A stretch of 64,000 nucleotides of DNA, from positions 37,318,436-37,382,435 of the forward strand of contig NC_065879.2 in NCBI RefSeq assembly GCF_932274485.2. Direction: 5' to 3'. The stretch's first letter is position 1. Every line of letters starts with the position of its first letter. A program made the translations under genes and the position numbers. Shown here piece by piece: positions 1-11,495 of this stretch. Origin of the DNA: Patella vulgata. Lineage: Eukaryota > Mollusca > Gastropoda > Patellidae. Under the pieces are notes generated by a model. That model was not told the DNA's origin. It worked only from the letters and a program-made list of their open reading frames with translations, and made no database searches.

Positions 1-1646
1 TGGATTACTGATATCTTTATGGAAATGAAATCACTGAGTTGGTTTCAATAGATGTTGTGAGCGAATCCGAAAAGTTGCGGAGATTTTTAAGAATTTTTTC
101 TGACAGATTTCGCCGCCGATATAGACCCTATCTTTATTTATATATTTTTCGAAAGTTTAATCTTTTCCAGTTCAATAGTAGGATCCCTGGGTTTTCTACG
201 ACTTGAAGAAGTAAAGTGATAATAACCGTTTCAGAGACTACTAGAAATTCCTAAACCTCTTTTCTTCAATAAACTATAAACTATACGATACTTTGTACAT
301 CAGATTATAATTATATAGTTGTATATTTAATGTTAAAAACATTCTGCTGCAAGAATCGTTCACAAAATTGTACAAAATGATTAGTAACACTCGTTTATAC
401 TGTATTCACAGGGATCAGTCAATGGAAGACAGACGGACATACAGCAGAATTAACAATATGCCACCACTTTCGCATAAAAAAAAAATCAATTCCCATGTTA
501 AAAAAAGAAATTGGATAAGAGCGCATCCAGATTAAAACAGCTAAACCTTTAACTCAATATTATCCATAATGTTGGAAGTTAAGAACACGAATTAGAATTC
601 AATATTAGTTCATTTCAATCAATATTGGAGTTATTATCTAAATGGTTAAAATATGAGATCTTTCACAGAATGTATGGATTAGAAATTACAAATATTTAAA
701 ATTAAATATAATTCACATTATATACACTCATATTATTTTCAATTTGCTTTTAGATCAGAGAACAGAGTGGTTATATTTTAGCAAGTATGCCAATTTAATC
801 TACATGGTCTAAATATAATATTATTGGATGATTGATCAAATTTGAAGCGAGCTATGGTTTGTGTAAATCTATGTGAATCACCGGCTGATTCTAATACAAT
901 TGTTGCTGATATAGACGGGAAATACCTGGAAGCAAATTAATGAAGAATGGGTTAGTCTAACATGACCGTCTGAAGTGATTGGTTCGAGTGAGAAAAGTTG
1001 AATAGCAGGAAATGTATTTTAATGAAACCAAATTAACCACGAACGTATTATGAAAGAAATCCATCCGAATTGAGATTCATTATTCAGATTTATTTCTCAG
1101 CTGAATTTCAAATGGTTATCTAAAAGATGTTTTTCATCACCCCCAAGATAAATTTCGTAAATGAAAGACCGACTGAATAATCCACCACCAGCCTGTTATA
1201 AATGAAATACATACAATAGGGACAAAAACTTATTATAATCGAAAAGTATGATGCGAAAACCCCCAAAAGAAACCCAACTCTACTCCAAAAGTATTTTGGG
1301 TGTTATCAGTATGGTAATGAAGAAAATTGATTAACCCACTGACTAATGAATAATAATATATTGTAATAATGATCTAGTTATGTAAATTCTTATTACATTC
1401 TGCCAACCCCGGGGCTAATTTCTAATAATACAGAAAGCCACCAGTGGTTACATTAATTAGAAGTCATTGTTCTAAATAGTAGTGACGGGTGTTGTACACA
1501 AGCCAGGGAATACTGCTACCAATTGTTTGGTTAGCTCCACTGAATCCAATCTTAGTAATTCCAAAATTTCTTTTATATTTGTGGAATAAAAAGGTAAAAT
1601 TATCCATATATATTTATATTTATTTGTCAATTTTAACCTACCGTAA
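1..1646. other. AT-rich intergenic DNA, no gene seen
   Basis: I found no exon with credible splice sites and no long reading frame of recognisable protein. The stretch is AT-rich with short A and T runs and ends at the Tc1-like insertion. No internal repeat was obvious by eye. Confidence 0.5.
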
Positions 1647-1648
1647 TA

Positions 1649-3179
1649 TACTATTCAAAAAAAGTAGGGGATATTTGATTTTGGGGGCATAATACTAAAA
1701 TATGCAAATGACTACGAAAAAAGTCACTATAGAACCTAACAGAAGAAACATTTCCAGTTACATGTGACGCCCAAACGCACCAATAGCTACCGCATGGAAT
1801 GCAGGTGATGCTTGGGATCATCATGGGGGTCCAACCCAAGATTTGCACGACTCTGACTTTGAATGTTACAGTCATTGTGGCATTGAATTCCAGGGTGGAA
1901 ACATCAGTTTAATTGTTTTAGTGACCAGAAAACAAATTTTGATATGCGTCGGCTTACCCAAAATGAAAGGTTACGTGCCCTTGGCATGCTACAGATCGGC
2001 ACAACACAGGCGGTTGTGGCGCGGACGATGAATGTTTCTCAGTCTGTCATAAGCAGGCTATGGTCCAGATACCGTGATACACAATCTGTACAGGACAGAC
2101 CACGCTCAGGTCGACCAAGGGCGACAACTCAAGGCCAGGATCGATTTATCCGTACCTTGGCCTTGAGAAATCGTGTCATCACAGCAAATCAGATCAGCGC
2201 TCGTCTTCAAACAGACACTGGTGTGAGAGTGAGTGGCCAGACGATTCGGAATCGACTGCATAGGGGTCACCTTCGCGCCCGACGTCCTCGCGTGATCCCT
2301 TGTTTGAGAGATCATCACATTCAGGCAAGACGTCGTTGGTGTAGGGATCGCCAACACTGGGATAATCGACGCTGGAGCAATGTGATGTTTTCAGATGAGT
2401 CAAGGTTCACTGTTGATTTTTTGGACAGACGTAGGAGGGTGTGGCGTCGTCGAAACGAGCGCTTCCAAGACGTTAACGTCATCAGACATGATCGATTTGG
2501 GGGTGGTTCTGTTATTGTGTGGGGAGGCATCACTGTTGCTGGAAGAACGGCTTTACATGTTGTTGCAGGGCGTGTTACAGGCCAGTACTACCGGGACAAC
2601 ATCTTGGCAGTCCATGTTGTGCCGTTCGCACGATGTCATGGCCGCCGTTTCATCTTCCAGGATGACAACGCAAGATGTCACAGGGCCAGGATCGTTACAG
2701 GTTACCTCCAACAACAGAACATCACCACATTACCTTGGCCAGCACTGAGTCCCGACCTCTCCCCCATCGAGCATGTCTGGGACATGCTTGGACAGAGGTT
2801 ACGTCAACGTCAACAACGTCCTGCCAATGTCCAAGAACTTGCTGCTGCGTTGCAACAGGAATGGGACAATCTGGACCAAAATGACCTTAGACGTCTCATT
2901 AGGATTATGCCACGTCGGATCAATGCTTGTTTGGCAAACAGAGGAGGATTTACCCGTTACTGACTTGGTTGTGATGCTGTGGTAACTTTGCTGTTTGACC
3001 CCGGGTATCATTTAACCCTTATAATGGTCAGTCTGTGCCTTACTTAGTCTAACGATCATTTGGAATAAATCGATGAATGTGAACTTCATTTCATTTTGTC
3101 ATTTGTTTCTTCGTCAGTTTCATTAGGTGACTTTAATAACACTTAAAAATCAAATATCCCCTACTTTTTTTGAATAGTA
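1649..3179 (+). mobile_element. Tc1-like DNA transposon, apparently complete
   Basis: A perfect 34-bp terminal inverted repeat beginning TACTATTCAAAAAAAGTAGG lies at 1649-1682 and, inverted, at 3146-3179. Outside it the dinucleotide TA is present on both sides (1647-1648 and 3180-3181), the target duplication of Tc1/mariner elements. The 1.53-kb interior holds one uninterrupted transposase gene. Identical ends and an open gene suggest a young insertion. Activity is not shown. Confidence 0.95.
1944..2963 (+). CDS. Tc1-family transposase (DD34E), uninterrupted
   Basis: Encodes a 339-residue protein of usual Tc1 transposase length, which would cut and join the element ends in the nucleus. The N-terminal third (about residues 1-115) is the paired-like bipartite DNA-binding part: a helix-turn-helix around VVARTMNVSQSVISRLW, then a GRPRATT hook, then a second basic HTH. 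The catalytic domain shows FSDESRF (first Asp), GGGSVIVWGG, FQDDNARCH (second Asp) and SPDLSPIEHVWD (Glu). I count 34 residues between the second Asp and the Glu, the Tc1 spacing. The protein is rich in Arg, as expected for DNA binding. The start ATG lies about 295 bp inside the left inverted repeat. No frameshift or stop is seen. Confidence 0.95.
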   Translation: MRRLTQNERLRALGMLQIGTTQAVVARTMNVSQSVISRLWSRYRDTQSVQDRPRSGRPRATTQGQDRFIRTLALRNRVITANQISARLQTDTGVRVSGQTIRNRLHRGHLRARRPRVIPCLRDHHIQARRRWCRDRQHWDNRRWSNVMFSDESRFTVDFLDRRRRVWRRRNERFQDVNVIRHDRFGGGSVIVWGGITVAGRTALHVVAGRVTGQYYRDNILAVHVVPFARCHGRRFIFQDDNARCHRARIVTGYLQQQNITTLPWPALSPDLSPIEHVWDMLGQRLRQRQQRPANVQELAAALQQEWDNLDQNDLRRLIRIMPRRINACLANRGGFTRY

Positions 3180-3269
3180 TATAATAATTCAAAATTACCG
3201 ATGACGCGTGATATGCATATATAACCTGTATATATTATAGCCGTTGAGTTACGATTGGAATTATGTCAA

Positions 3270-3570
3270 AAAGACAGTGGTTCGATTGATTCGCTTAACT
3301 CGAGGTTCCGTGTTCGATCGCTGCGTTGGCCGAGAAAGTTCATCGGGATTTTCCGGTGTTGGTCCCCCTTATCAGTGGGGCAGTACGGGGGGCCTGACAA
3401 GGGACAACCTATAGTCCTTCAAATGCGACGAAAAACCGAGATCCCGTGTACACATTTGCACGCGTACAAGTAACTGATCCATTGGCAGTTAGAATTCGAT
3501 ATAAGAGTAGGCCGTAGCGCCTCTGCCCGGGTACAATTTCCCTCATAGCACACTGTATGGCGTATGCCCG
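3270..3570 (+). repeat. SINE family A, diverged copy
   Basis: Matches the body of the tRNA-derived SINE seen whole at 32373-32745: the B-box-like GTTCGATC, then TTGGCCGAGAAAGTTCATC, then CCCGTGTACACATTTGCACG. The A box is worn and the shared 3' tail is missing. It lies just outside the right end of the Tc1 element. Confidence 0.75.
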
Positions 3571-3689
3571 TTTTCTTTTAACACATGCTAACAAAGGCTC
3601 GGTTTTAAAATCGCCTACTCGTATGGGATTTTATTCAATTTATGATAATATGACTCTTAAGCGGTGTTTGCGCGATACCGCAGTCGGAT

Positions 3690-3935
3690 GCAACGGAAGC
3701 TCGGTGAGTAAGACGTTGGCTCGATAACCTGGAGATCCCGTGTTTCATCCCGGTTTTGGCCGAGGAAGTTTACCGTTGATTTTCCGGCGCGGTTTCCCCT
3801 TGTCAGTGGTGCAAGATGGAGGGCCGGACAATGGACAACGTATAGTCGTTAAGAATGGACGAAAAGTCGAGGTCCTGTGTACACATCGGCGTGCACGTAA
3901 AGGGCCCCTTGACACTTACTAAGATAGGGCAAATG
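3690..3935 (+). repeat. SINE family A, second diverged copy
   Basis: A second worn copy in the same orientation about 400 bp downstream of the first: GGTGAGTAAGACGTTGGCTCG head, GGCCGAGGAAGTTTACC and TGTACACATCGGCGTGCACG body. The 3' tail is absent. The two are too different to be a fresh tandem duplication. Confidence 0.7.
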
Positions 3936-4555
3936 GTGCAGCACACACGCATGCTTTTGAAGTCATTTTGCCATACAACACATGTAAACAGCCTCCGACA
4001 TGTTGTATTCGACAGTTGTACGAATTGGTTGTAACACTAAAAGCCGCTTTACGGGCACTCGTGCGCTTTGATCAATAGGAACAAACGTGTTAAAAAACAA
4101 ATTTAGATAGCTTAAATACGATATTTATGACAGTAACACAAAACATAATTGGTACCATACAGATTGCTGCTGGACATTTACAATCATTGCAAGGATTTGA
4201 CCATCACATTAATGAGTGAATTAAAAGACATTGCAAAGTATTACAATTACAAGAATGTACGTAAAATTATATGTGACCACCGTTTGGATCCGCACAGCTG
4301 ACATTTCTTCCCCGGCTATAACTTGGGAGTGGATAATTGATAAAAACCAAAGTTGTTTACAGCATAAGATAAAAACAGAGAAACCTTCCACATTAAAGGA
4401 TTTATTGTCTGTTTGAGTTAGTTTATTTCCCAATGTGCGGTTATCTCCTCTTCTTCCCCCTTCCTATTATACTTCACATACAGACATCGGTTTCAAACAA
4501 TAATCTGTCTGCCGTCATGGGTTGTCAATTGACAAGAGCCCTTTGTTAAAGACAA

Positions 4556-4985
4556 TACTACTACTACTACTACTACTATTAATAATCCTCTATTTGTATA
4601 GCGCGATAATACTAAAACAGAAGTTTCTATTACGCTTTTTCAAGTTTTCTCTATTGAACTACGGAAACGCTTCTGTAAACAGGAACGTCTTTAGCTGAGA
4701 TTTAAATGCATCTAGGGAGTCAGTGGTTCTAATGTTGTAAGGCAGTGAATTCCATAATTTCAAGATTCACTAATGGTTGATACAGAAATTGTTTATCTGT
4801 GGATCTAAGAGTTCTTTGGTGATTGATCATGTAACGCCTTGAAAGTCAACAGTAATATTTTGAATTTGATTCGTTGTTGAACTGGAAGTCAGTGTAGATT
4901 TTTAGGATCGGGATGATGTGTTCTGGTATTTTTGAACTTGTTAAAACTCTGGCGGCCGCATTTTGAATTCGTTGAATATGTTGAA
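4556..4985 (-). mobile_element. LINE 3' fragment: C-terminal part of a reverse transcriptase ORF
   Basis: Read on the minus strand, three collinear pieces match the conserved C-terminus of many LINE ORF2 proteins: IQRIQNAAARVLTSSKIPEH, then NLH-LPVQQRIKFK with LLLTFKALHDQSPKNS, then LWNSLPYNIRTTDSLDAFKS followed by QLKTFLFTEAF. Frame changes by one base occur between the first two pieces, and in-frame stops replace the expected Trp of LHWLPV and follow PKNS. The 3' end runs into an (AGT)n tail at 4556-4580, as expected of target-primed insertion. The catalytic domain is not present, so this is a 5'-truncated dead copy. Clade (Jockey/CR1-like) is inferred from the C-terminal motif only. Confidence 0.85.
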
Positions 4986-4988
4986 CTA

Positions 4989-5190
4989 GAAGAATGCCCG
5001 GCTTCGCTCGGGGGTCATAACCCCGAAACCGGAAGTGGTAGACTAACGCCACCTGGCCTATGTTACTCCCCGGTCCGAGCTACCCCTATACCCAAAATTT
5101 CAGACTCGGGGCAGACCTAGTGTAGCCGCCAACCCCGAACAGACAGACACACAGACAGACAAACGACAGTCACAAATATTAGTATAGATT
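4989..5190. repeat. Unclassified interspersed repeat with ACAG-rich end
   Basis: Begins with the GC-rich palindrome-like GCCCGGCTTCGCTCGGG, continues through CCCCGAAACCGGAAGTGG and ends with a (CAGA)n-like run and AGTATAGATT. Its composition is unlike the flanks, and the junction with the LINE remnant is abrupt. Superfamily unknown. Confidence 0.45.
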
Positions 5191-5540
5191 TGTTGAATTT
5201 GATAATTCGGAAGGCCAAAAAATAAGGCATTATGATGTAGCAATTTATATGGCTAGTGTTTGAGAATGACTTTAGTATTGTCATCTATACTATGATGTAT
5301 AAAATGTAAAAACGAACTGTTGCATTGTTATTCCTAGTAAGACAAACGTCTTAAGAAAACAGTAAGAAGTAAATACACAACGTGAAGGGGAAGCAAAGAC
5401 AACTAGTGAAAAATACTAGACGATCACAAGGCTACTAAAATATGTAGTGAGAAAAGATACATGGGTCGTACGTAGGATGTGGCGACCGGATTTGGATCAG
5501 CCGCTCTCCACGTCTGACGAAAGACCCATGGTACTACATG

Positions 5541-5700
5541 TGTTGTTGATACTGTGTGCCCATGTATTGTCTGTGCTGTGGTGTTGATGTTGTGTGTCTA
5601 TATGTATTATCTATACCCTGTGTTGTTGATACTGTGTGCCTATGTATAGTCTATGCTATACTGTTGGTACTGTGTATGTATGTATTCTGTGTATTCACTT
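5541..5700. repeat. Minisatellite, about four 40-bp units
   Basis: Units beginning GTGTTGTTGATACTGTGTGC recur at 5541, 5581, 5621 and 5661, a 40-bp spacing, with increasing divergence. TG-rich on the plus strand. No coding function seen. Confidence 0.8.
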
Positions 5701-5868
5701 ACTATTTTTGTAAATCACTCTAATTGCATCGTACTGAGAATGGGTGATGCAACTTTTATTGTCAGTGCGAGTGATATTTAAGTATTTAAAAGTGCACATA
5801 TCAAGCAAAATACAACAAATTAATGTCGAGGGATTGGCCAATATGGAATGTAACTCTATAATATAGAT

Positions 5869-6684
5869 ATACGCGTACGAGCCAGGGGGGCAGGGGGGGG
5901 GGGCAGCTGCCCCCCTAACTTTCGGGCAAGCTAACTTTTCGGGCAGACGGGTAAAGTGAAAAAAAATTGTATTTCATCTACTTGGCAAAATAAAGTGCCC
6001 GAAATCTAATGGAATAGCAGTAAAACGCGTTTGCGGCCGTCAAATATTCCAAAAATTTTCTTGGTGGTCCTTACAAGGTCAGCTTCACTGTCTGTAAACC
6101 TGAAATTTTTTAGGGCATTCTAGTTTTGCTTCCCTAACTGTCATCGAGCCTTAATAAAACACTAATTTTACTTAGCTTTAAATTGAATACCACAAATTTG
6201 TACTGATTTGACTGTGGATTAAAACATTTTGTCTGGAGCCACTCTACTTTGTGCGACATTTTTCGGGTATCGATTATTATTTGTGAATGCAGCTGCAACA
6301 GTCTGATTGGATGGTTGGAATTCAGAATGGGATTTCGGTTACAAAACCATTGGATACTTTTGGAGTTGCTTACACGGGCTAGAATAGCAGAAAACGCATA
6401 TGCGGTGGTTAAATTTTCAAAATTTTCTCAGTGAGGGTGAGGCCCCCATACCCTGTGACGATTGATTGTTTGTTTGGATTGGAATTCGGGTCAGCCAGGT
6501 GGGCTATATTGGACCAAATTGAATATTCCAAAATTTTGTTGAGGGGGGGGGGGGGGGCTCCATACAAGGTAAGCTCTGCTTCTTCGCCTCTCGAGGTAGA
6601 CTGGCGCCGCTGTCTGTAAACCAGAAATTTTTCGGGCATTTCGGGTTCTGCCCCCCTAACTGTCACCGAGCCCGTACGCCTATG
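5869..6684. mobile_element. Non-autonomous DNA transposon with 9-bp target duplication
   Basis: The 9-bp sequence AATATAGAT occurs immediately outside both ends (5860-5868 and 6685-6693). The ends are imperfect inverted repeats: ATACGCGTACGAGCC on the left, and the reverse complement of the right end reads CATAGGCGTACGGGCTC. The interior holds two diverged versions of one sequence (about 5940-6145 and 6370-6675; both carry TGTCTGTAAACC, a GAAATTTTT-type run and CCTAACTGTCA) and long G runs. No transposase. A 9-bp duplication points to a MULE-like element, by inference. Confidence 0.7.
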
Positions 6685-6693
6685 AATATAGAT

Positions 6694-8375
6694 GCAGCAC
6701 ATGTTAGTTATCAAATTTAACATCCCATCAAACATTATTGCTTTGATATAAACCATAACCTGATAGCGTCACAATATCAACCATAATTTCAGTAATAATT
6801 GCTCTAACTTGCCATTCATGTTTTATTTCACTTCTCTTCCATAAAGAGAGAAGAAAAAACTAATCTGCAGATATATGGCGCTAATGTAGACCCGGGGCTG
6901 ATCAGCTTGTCAGACGCATATGGCAGCTACAAGCCACATAATCAACAAAACGCCACTGTAATTAAGGATATTGAAGATAGTTCTTACAATCGTTCAATAA
7001 TTCGACACGTTCAAGAATGTATTTTTCTCCCATACTTGCCATCAAATTGCTTTAACCCCATCACGTTTGTATTAAGAGTAGCTGATCATTTATTGGTGGT
7101 AAACAGCCGACCTATTGTTAGAAAGTGTCTGACAGACTAAAGCCATCTCTCTTGGGTGTATCGTAGCTGTAACGCGAATATTCCCTGTATAATTTCATAA
7201 TTTCTCCCGATCTGACCACTGAAGTCATCACTGGATTAAAATAATTTGTAATTTATACTTAAATAACCGTCCTATAGCCAACAAAATAAGTATAAAATTC
7301 GACAAATTCTATAACCCAATCCAACAAGAATAGATTATGACCATATTGATAATAGAATAAGATAAATGTCAGAATATTGTAGATGTCGTATTGATGTGAA
7401 TAATTGAAGAAATACGATATCATCTATCTGTTATTTAATATGTTGGCCATGTTGTAATCACTAGAGAATATTAACCATTGATTCAACATCTGGAATTGTT
7501 TCTGTATGGAACTCAAACTGTTTAAAGTTAAAGGGACATTAAGCTCGTTGCGATATTTATCTCTTTTCGATGTCACGATATTTCACTATACAATAACATC
7601 GGACAAAAATTGGATACTTTCCGATCTATTAATTCTACACATACTCTTTTAAAATCTGCTCCGTTCAATATGTTTTTAAATTCTTTTCAGAAAGACTAAC
7701 CTCAGTTGCAAAGCTGGTTATATCTACTGAAATAGGATAACAAGCGTTTAATTTTTCGTTAAAAAATGTTTATTGTACATTTTCGTAAACAAACTTTTCC
7801 GGTCAGCGTTGATGGTCATTGATTTTAAAGTCGGACGACTCAGTTCGAACGACCCCGTCATCAATCTCCCATAAAGTGTCTCTCCATTCGGATGATTTTC
7901 AACCATTGACATTGCGCGTTAAACCAACACGAATTGTCTCCATGAAAATTCCGTCCAAATAAATCAGAGTGTGTAACAATATTATAAAATCGTTAGCTCT
8001 AGCCCCCAAAATTTTATACTGCACATTTACTACATGTTTATTTACTTACACGCTATCGATACATGTTATATTGAATTAAAATGCTATTCTAGATTTAGTT
8101 GTGAAGGAATCAGAGTGGCGTGTGCTCCAATTTAATTAATCTTTCAGACATATATAGAGAGGTCACTATTTCATACTCAAACCATTAGTTCAATGAAAAT
8201 TCAACCGAGTAGATCTAAACACAGTTACCATATATTGAAAGATTTTTTGTTTCTGATATTGTCTAACAGGCTAGTTCAGTAAAGGGTCTACAATAATTTA
8301 ACATTTATAGAGGCCATCTAAGGAAATCCTTTCATGGATTTGATTGGACATGCCTACCCTTTTCACTTCTCAATG
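6694..8375. other. Intergenic DNA, no gene recognised
   Basis: Only short reading frames, none with recognisable motifs. One 77-codon frame at 6907-7140 has no supporting splice sites or similarity. Nothing repeated was detected by eye. Confidence 0.4.
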
Positions 8376-8384
8376 GGGTCAGAG

Positions 8385-8735
8385 CGACAATACTATATAC
8401 CGAAAAACATCCGAAAACAACCGGAAAACACCATGTTATACTGAATACCGGAAACACCGGAAAAACACTAAATAACGGAAAACACACTAAATACCGGAAA
8501 ATACCCTAAATAGGTAACCCGGAGACTGGCACCCTAAAAAGCTAACCCGGAGCCTGGTCCTCTGTGTGCCTGGGTTAGGGTTAGGGTTAGTTTCCGGTTT
8601 ATATTATAGCCCTTCTCCGGGTTACCTATTTAGTGTGTTTCCGGTATTTAGTGTTTTTTCGGTGTTTTCCGGTATTCAGTATAACATGGTGTTTTCCGGT
8701 AGTTTTTCGGTGTTTTTCGGTATATTGTATAGCCC
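8385..8735. mobile_element. Foldback element with ~120-bp inverted arms and a telomere-like loop
   Basis: The left arm (about 8388-8525) and right arm (about 8615-8733) are near-perfect reverse complements; both contain ACACCATGTTATACTGAATA or its complement, and ACTAAATA/CCGGAAA motifs repeated within the arm. The left arm has an extra CCGGAAAA-type repeat. Direct repeats GGGTCAGAG flank the whole (8376-8384 and 8736-8744), a likely 9-bp target duplication. The loop contains GGGTTAGGGTTAGGGTTAG at about 8572-8590. No protein is encoded. Confidence 0.8.
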
Positions 8736-8744
8736 GGGTCAGAG

Positions 8745-9487
8745 TGTTACTAAGAATCGGAGAAAGACACCCATAGGTCAACAGTATAATTAATCGTTCG
8801 TTTTATTTTCGATTGTTTATTTAATTTATCGTAGTCAAAAAACATTTCTTTATGTGCGTTCAATTATGCACAGATTGTGATTGGTCGACTCCAGATCAAC
8901 CTACCAAAAACTTTAATATGAATCCGCTGTCTCTCGATCGGAGCTTTAGTTGCAACGCAGCTCAGAGCCATCTCCTCATTGGTCCAGATTGGACATTGCC
9001 TTATACTACTTGTCCCAGGAGCAACGGCTTTAGAAGGATTTTAGGAATGGTAATTAAAATCACCACTGGACACTATCTCAAAAGGCACGGTTTAGCCTCT
9101 AATCAGGGAAATAGAGACAGTAAATTTTCTTAATCGCTCCTCTATTTCCAACCTACGCGAGGCGAGATTCTCACCAATGCATGCATGACTGGCTCTTCAT
9201 GTAAGTTCCCTAGGAAACACTTTTCACGATTCATGTTTTTTTATAATAATGCATGAACGATGGGATTTATTTCGGGAGGGGGCTCAACTCTTACTTGACG
9301 TGGCGAAATTTATTGGATAATCAACCGCATAAAAAAATAAAACCCCAGTTACGCATGGGCAATGGAAACTTTTTAGCTAATGTTGACAACTGCCCTAGAC
9401 TCATTGAAGACTAGGAGGTTCTGGGTGACCGAGAGTAAACGAAAATAACAGCTAATTTTTAATAACACTGAGAAAGAAGTCAAACCA
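8745..9487. other. Intergenic DNA, no gene recognised
   Basis: A 93-codon open frame (8852-9133) is present but shows no motif, no signal sequence and no splice context. I do not call it a gene. Confidence 0.4.
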
Positions 9488-9495
9488 CCCATTAC

Positions 9496-10127
9496 CAGTG
9501 GCGGCGCCAGCCGTCGGTGATTGGAGGGGCAAAGTCCAAGGTTAAGGGGGCAAAGGCACGAGCTTCAACTAGGGGTAGGGGGGCTCCCCCAGAAAATTTT
9601 GAAAAACAGGTTGCCGGAAATGCAGCCTGGCAGTATTTCAGGCACTGATCGATGAGGTAAAGTGTCAAACGAACGGACTTGCGAATCACGACGAAGCCCA
9701 CTCACAAGCGTCAAAGTAGGGAGTCCTCCCCCAGAAAATTTTGAAAAATAGACTGCCAGAAATACTGTCTTACAGTATTCTATCAGGCACCGATCGTCGA
9801 GATAAATAGGTCTGCCCAGATACCGTTCGTCGCCTGATCACTAGTTTATATCCGACTAGAGAACAAAATGTCAAACGAACGGACTTGCGAACCTCAACGA
9901 ATTCCCCTTGTGAGCGCCAAAGTAGCGAGTCCATTGGGGACTTCGCAAAGAAAATTTTGAAAAATAGACTGTCGGAAATGCTCTACAACATGCAAGTTTA
10001 TGACTGAATGGGGATGAGGGATTTATTCACCGTAGAAGGTATTGATTACCGAAACGTATCACAAATACTTTTTTTTATTTTCTAAAATTATTGGGTGGGG
10101 GGGGGGCAAACAGAGGGCAGGCCACTG
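9496..10127. mobile_element. hAT-like non-autonomous transposon
   Basis: Left end CAGTGGCGGCGCCAG; right end, inverted, CAGTGGCCTGCCC. The eight bases outside are CCCATTAC (9488-9495) and CCCATTAG (10128-10135), a 7/8 match and the duplication length of hAT elements. The interior repeats an AGAAAATTTTGAAAAA motif three times (near 9590, 9734 and 9950), so it contains three diverged ~140-220-bp sub-repeats. No transposase frame. Confidence 0.65.
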
Positions 10128-10135
10128 CCCATTAG

Positions 10136-11131
10136 CAGTTGTTATAAGGGGTTACTCTGTGTCAAAATGCCGATTTCTGGGCATTTTTCAATAATTAAGA
10201 CACTAAACTCAAAGAAAGAATATTCAGTGGAAGAAGTCCGGCCTTTTCGATGTTCGTCTCATAAAGTAAATTGTCGATAAGAAGTTAAACCACATTTCAT
10301 TCCACATTTTTATGAAAAGATCCACAAGTCCACCGACTAGATTAATAGACGAGTCAAACTTAAACCCCGGCACCGCCAGTATAATGATTGCGGTGTGAAC
10401 CATAAAATATTGATGTCGATAAATGTTGACGTTTAATAAAAGTTTTCTTTGAGAAGGCGTTAGCCGTTTACTATTGGATATATACCGCTTATTTAATAAT
10501 CTGTGAGTGGATTGGCGTGTAGTTAGTCGTAAAACAATAACCATTTCAGAAAGTCATCAGAAGCCGCCAACCATCTCCCTTCAGTATTGGCAGACTGTGG
10601 CTTTCATTTAATTTACTTCCACAACGTAAAAGACTAAATTCAATAAGCATAATGATTGCTCTTACAAGTCCGGATACAAATTGCGACACACGGACCTTGT
10701 TACGGATCGATGTGAGCAGCTGTTGCAACACGCTTTTAGTTCAAATTTTAAAAAAATATATACCGATATAGTTATAATGATAACACACCTTTATTCTAAC
10801 AAATGTTAACCTAAACTTTAAAATCCACACTTAATTGGTCATATAGAGACATTTATTGCCAAATTTGTGTCTGTGATGCATATGTTTTATTTCCCATCAA
10901 ATATTTAAAGCGACACTGGGCGTGGTTTTCTCTTATAATTTAATAACAATTTTGATCAGCGTTCAAAATTTTTAAGGATAATCGTTTGATATATTATTTT
11001 GAAAGCAAATGGGTCGATTTCCGTTTATATTTTTTGTTAAAGAGAAATGACACTTGTTCAAAGGAATGCCATCAAATTTTTAATGTAGGAGACATGCGTA
11101 TTTCAAGACGAACCAATGATACACATACCTC
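10136..11131. other. Intergenic DNA, no gene recognised
   Basis: Contains a 106-codon minus-strand open frame (10224-10544) without recognisable motifs. No repeats noticed. Confidence 0.4.
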
Positions 11132-11139
11132 TGTATCGG

Positions 11140-11487
11140 CAGGAGGGGGTTTGCAAGATTCCTGTAAAGGACATTTGACAGTTGACAATGCATGATGCGA
11201 TCATCGTCTCCAAATTACGTAGGCATACATACACACTGAGCTTTTTAAAGAAAGAAATCCAACACCCGGTTTGACGTCAATTTTTATTATGAATAAATAG
11301 GATCATATTGTGATTCAAATTCATTGATGCAAAGCATTAATGCCTATATCATTATCTTGCGCTTTGAACGCTCATCCCATCCCACCATCTGTTGATAAAG
11401 GATAAAGCACACGGCCGTGACACTTTCTCACAAACGTGTTGTTTTACAATGTAACTGAGCTGCCCCCCCCCACCGGATCCGCCCCTG
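11140..11487. mobile_element. hAT-like MITE
   Basis: Starts CAGGAGGGGG and ends GGATCCGCCCCTG, giving CAGGRGSGG-type inverted termini. Flanks are TGTATCGG (11132-11139) and AGTATCGG (11488-11495), a 7/8 match. About 350 bp, with no coding capacity. Confidence 0.55.
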
Positions 11488-11495
11488 AGTATCGG

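Noticed and set aside
8572-8590. TTAGGG repeats as a telomere or interstitial telomere track
   Set aside because: Only three units and located in the loop of a mobile element.
8566-8793. 75-codon Phe/Ser/Val-rich frame
   Set aside because: It lies in the foldback arm and reads the repeated TTTCCGGTA motif.
10095-10120. G runs here and at 6541, 60293 and 61781 as G-quadruplex regulators
   Set aside because: They occur within repeats or next to microsatellites, with no nearby gene.
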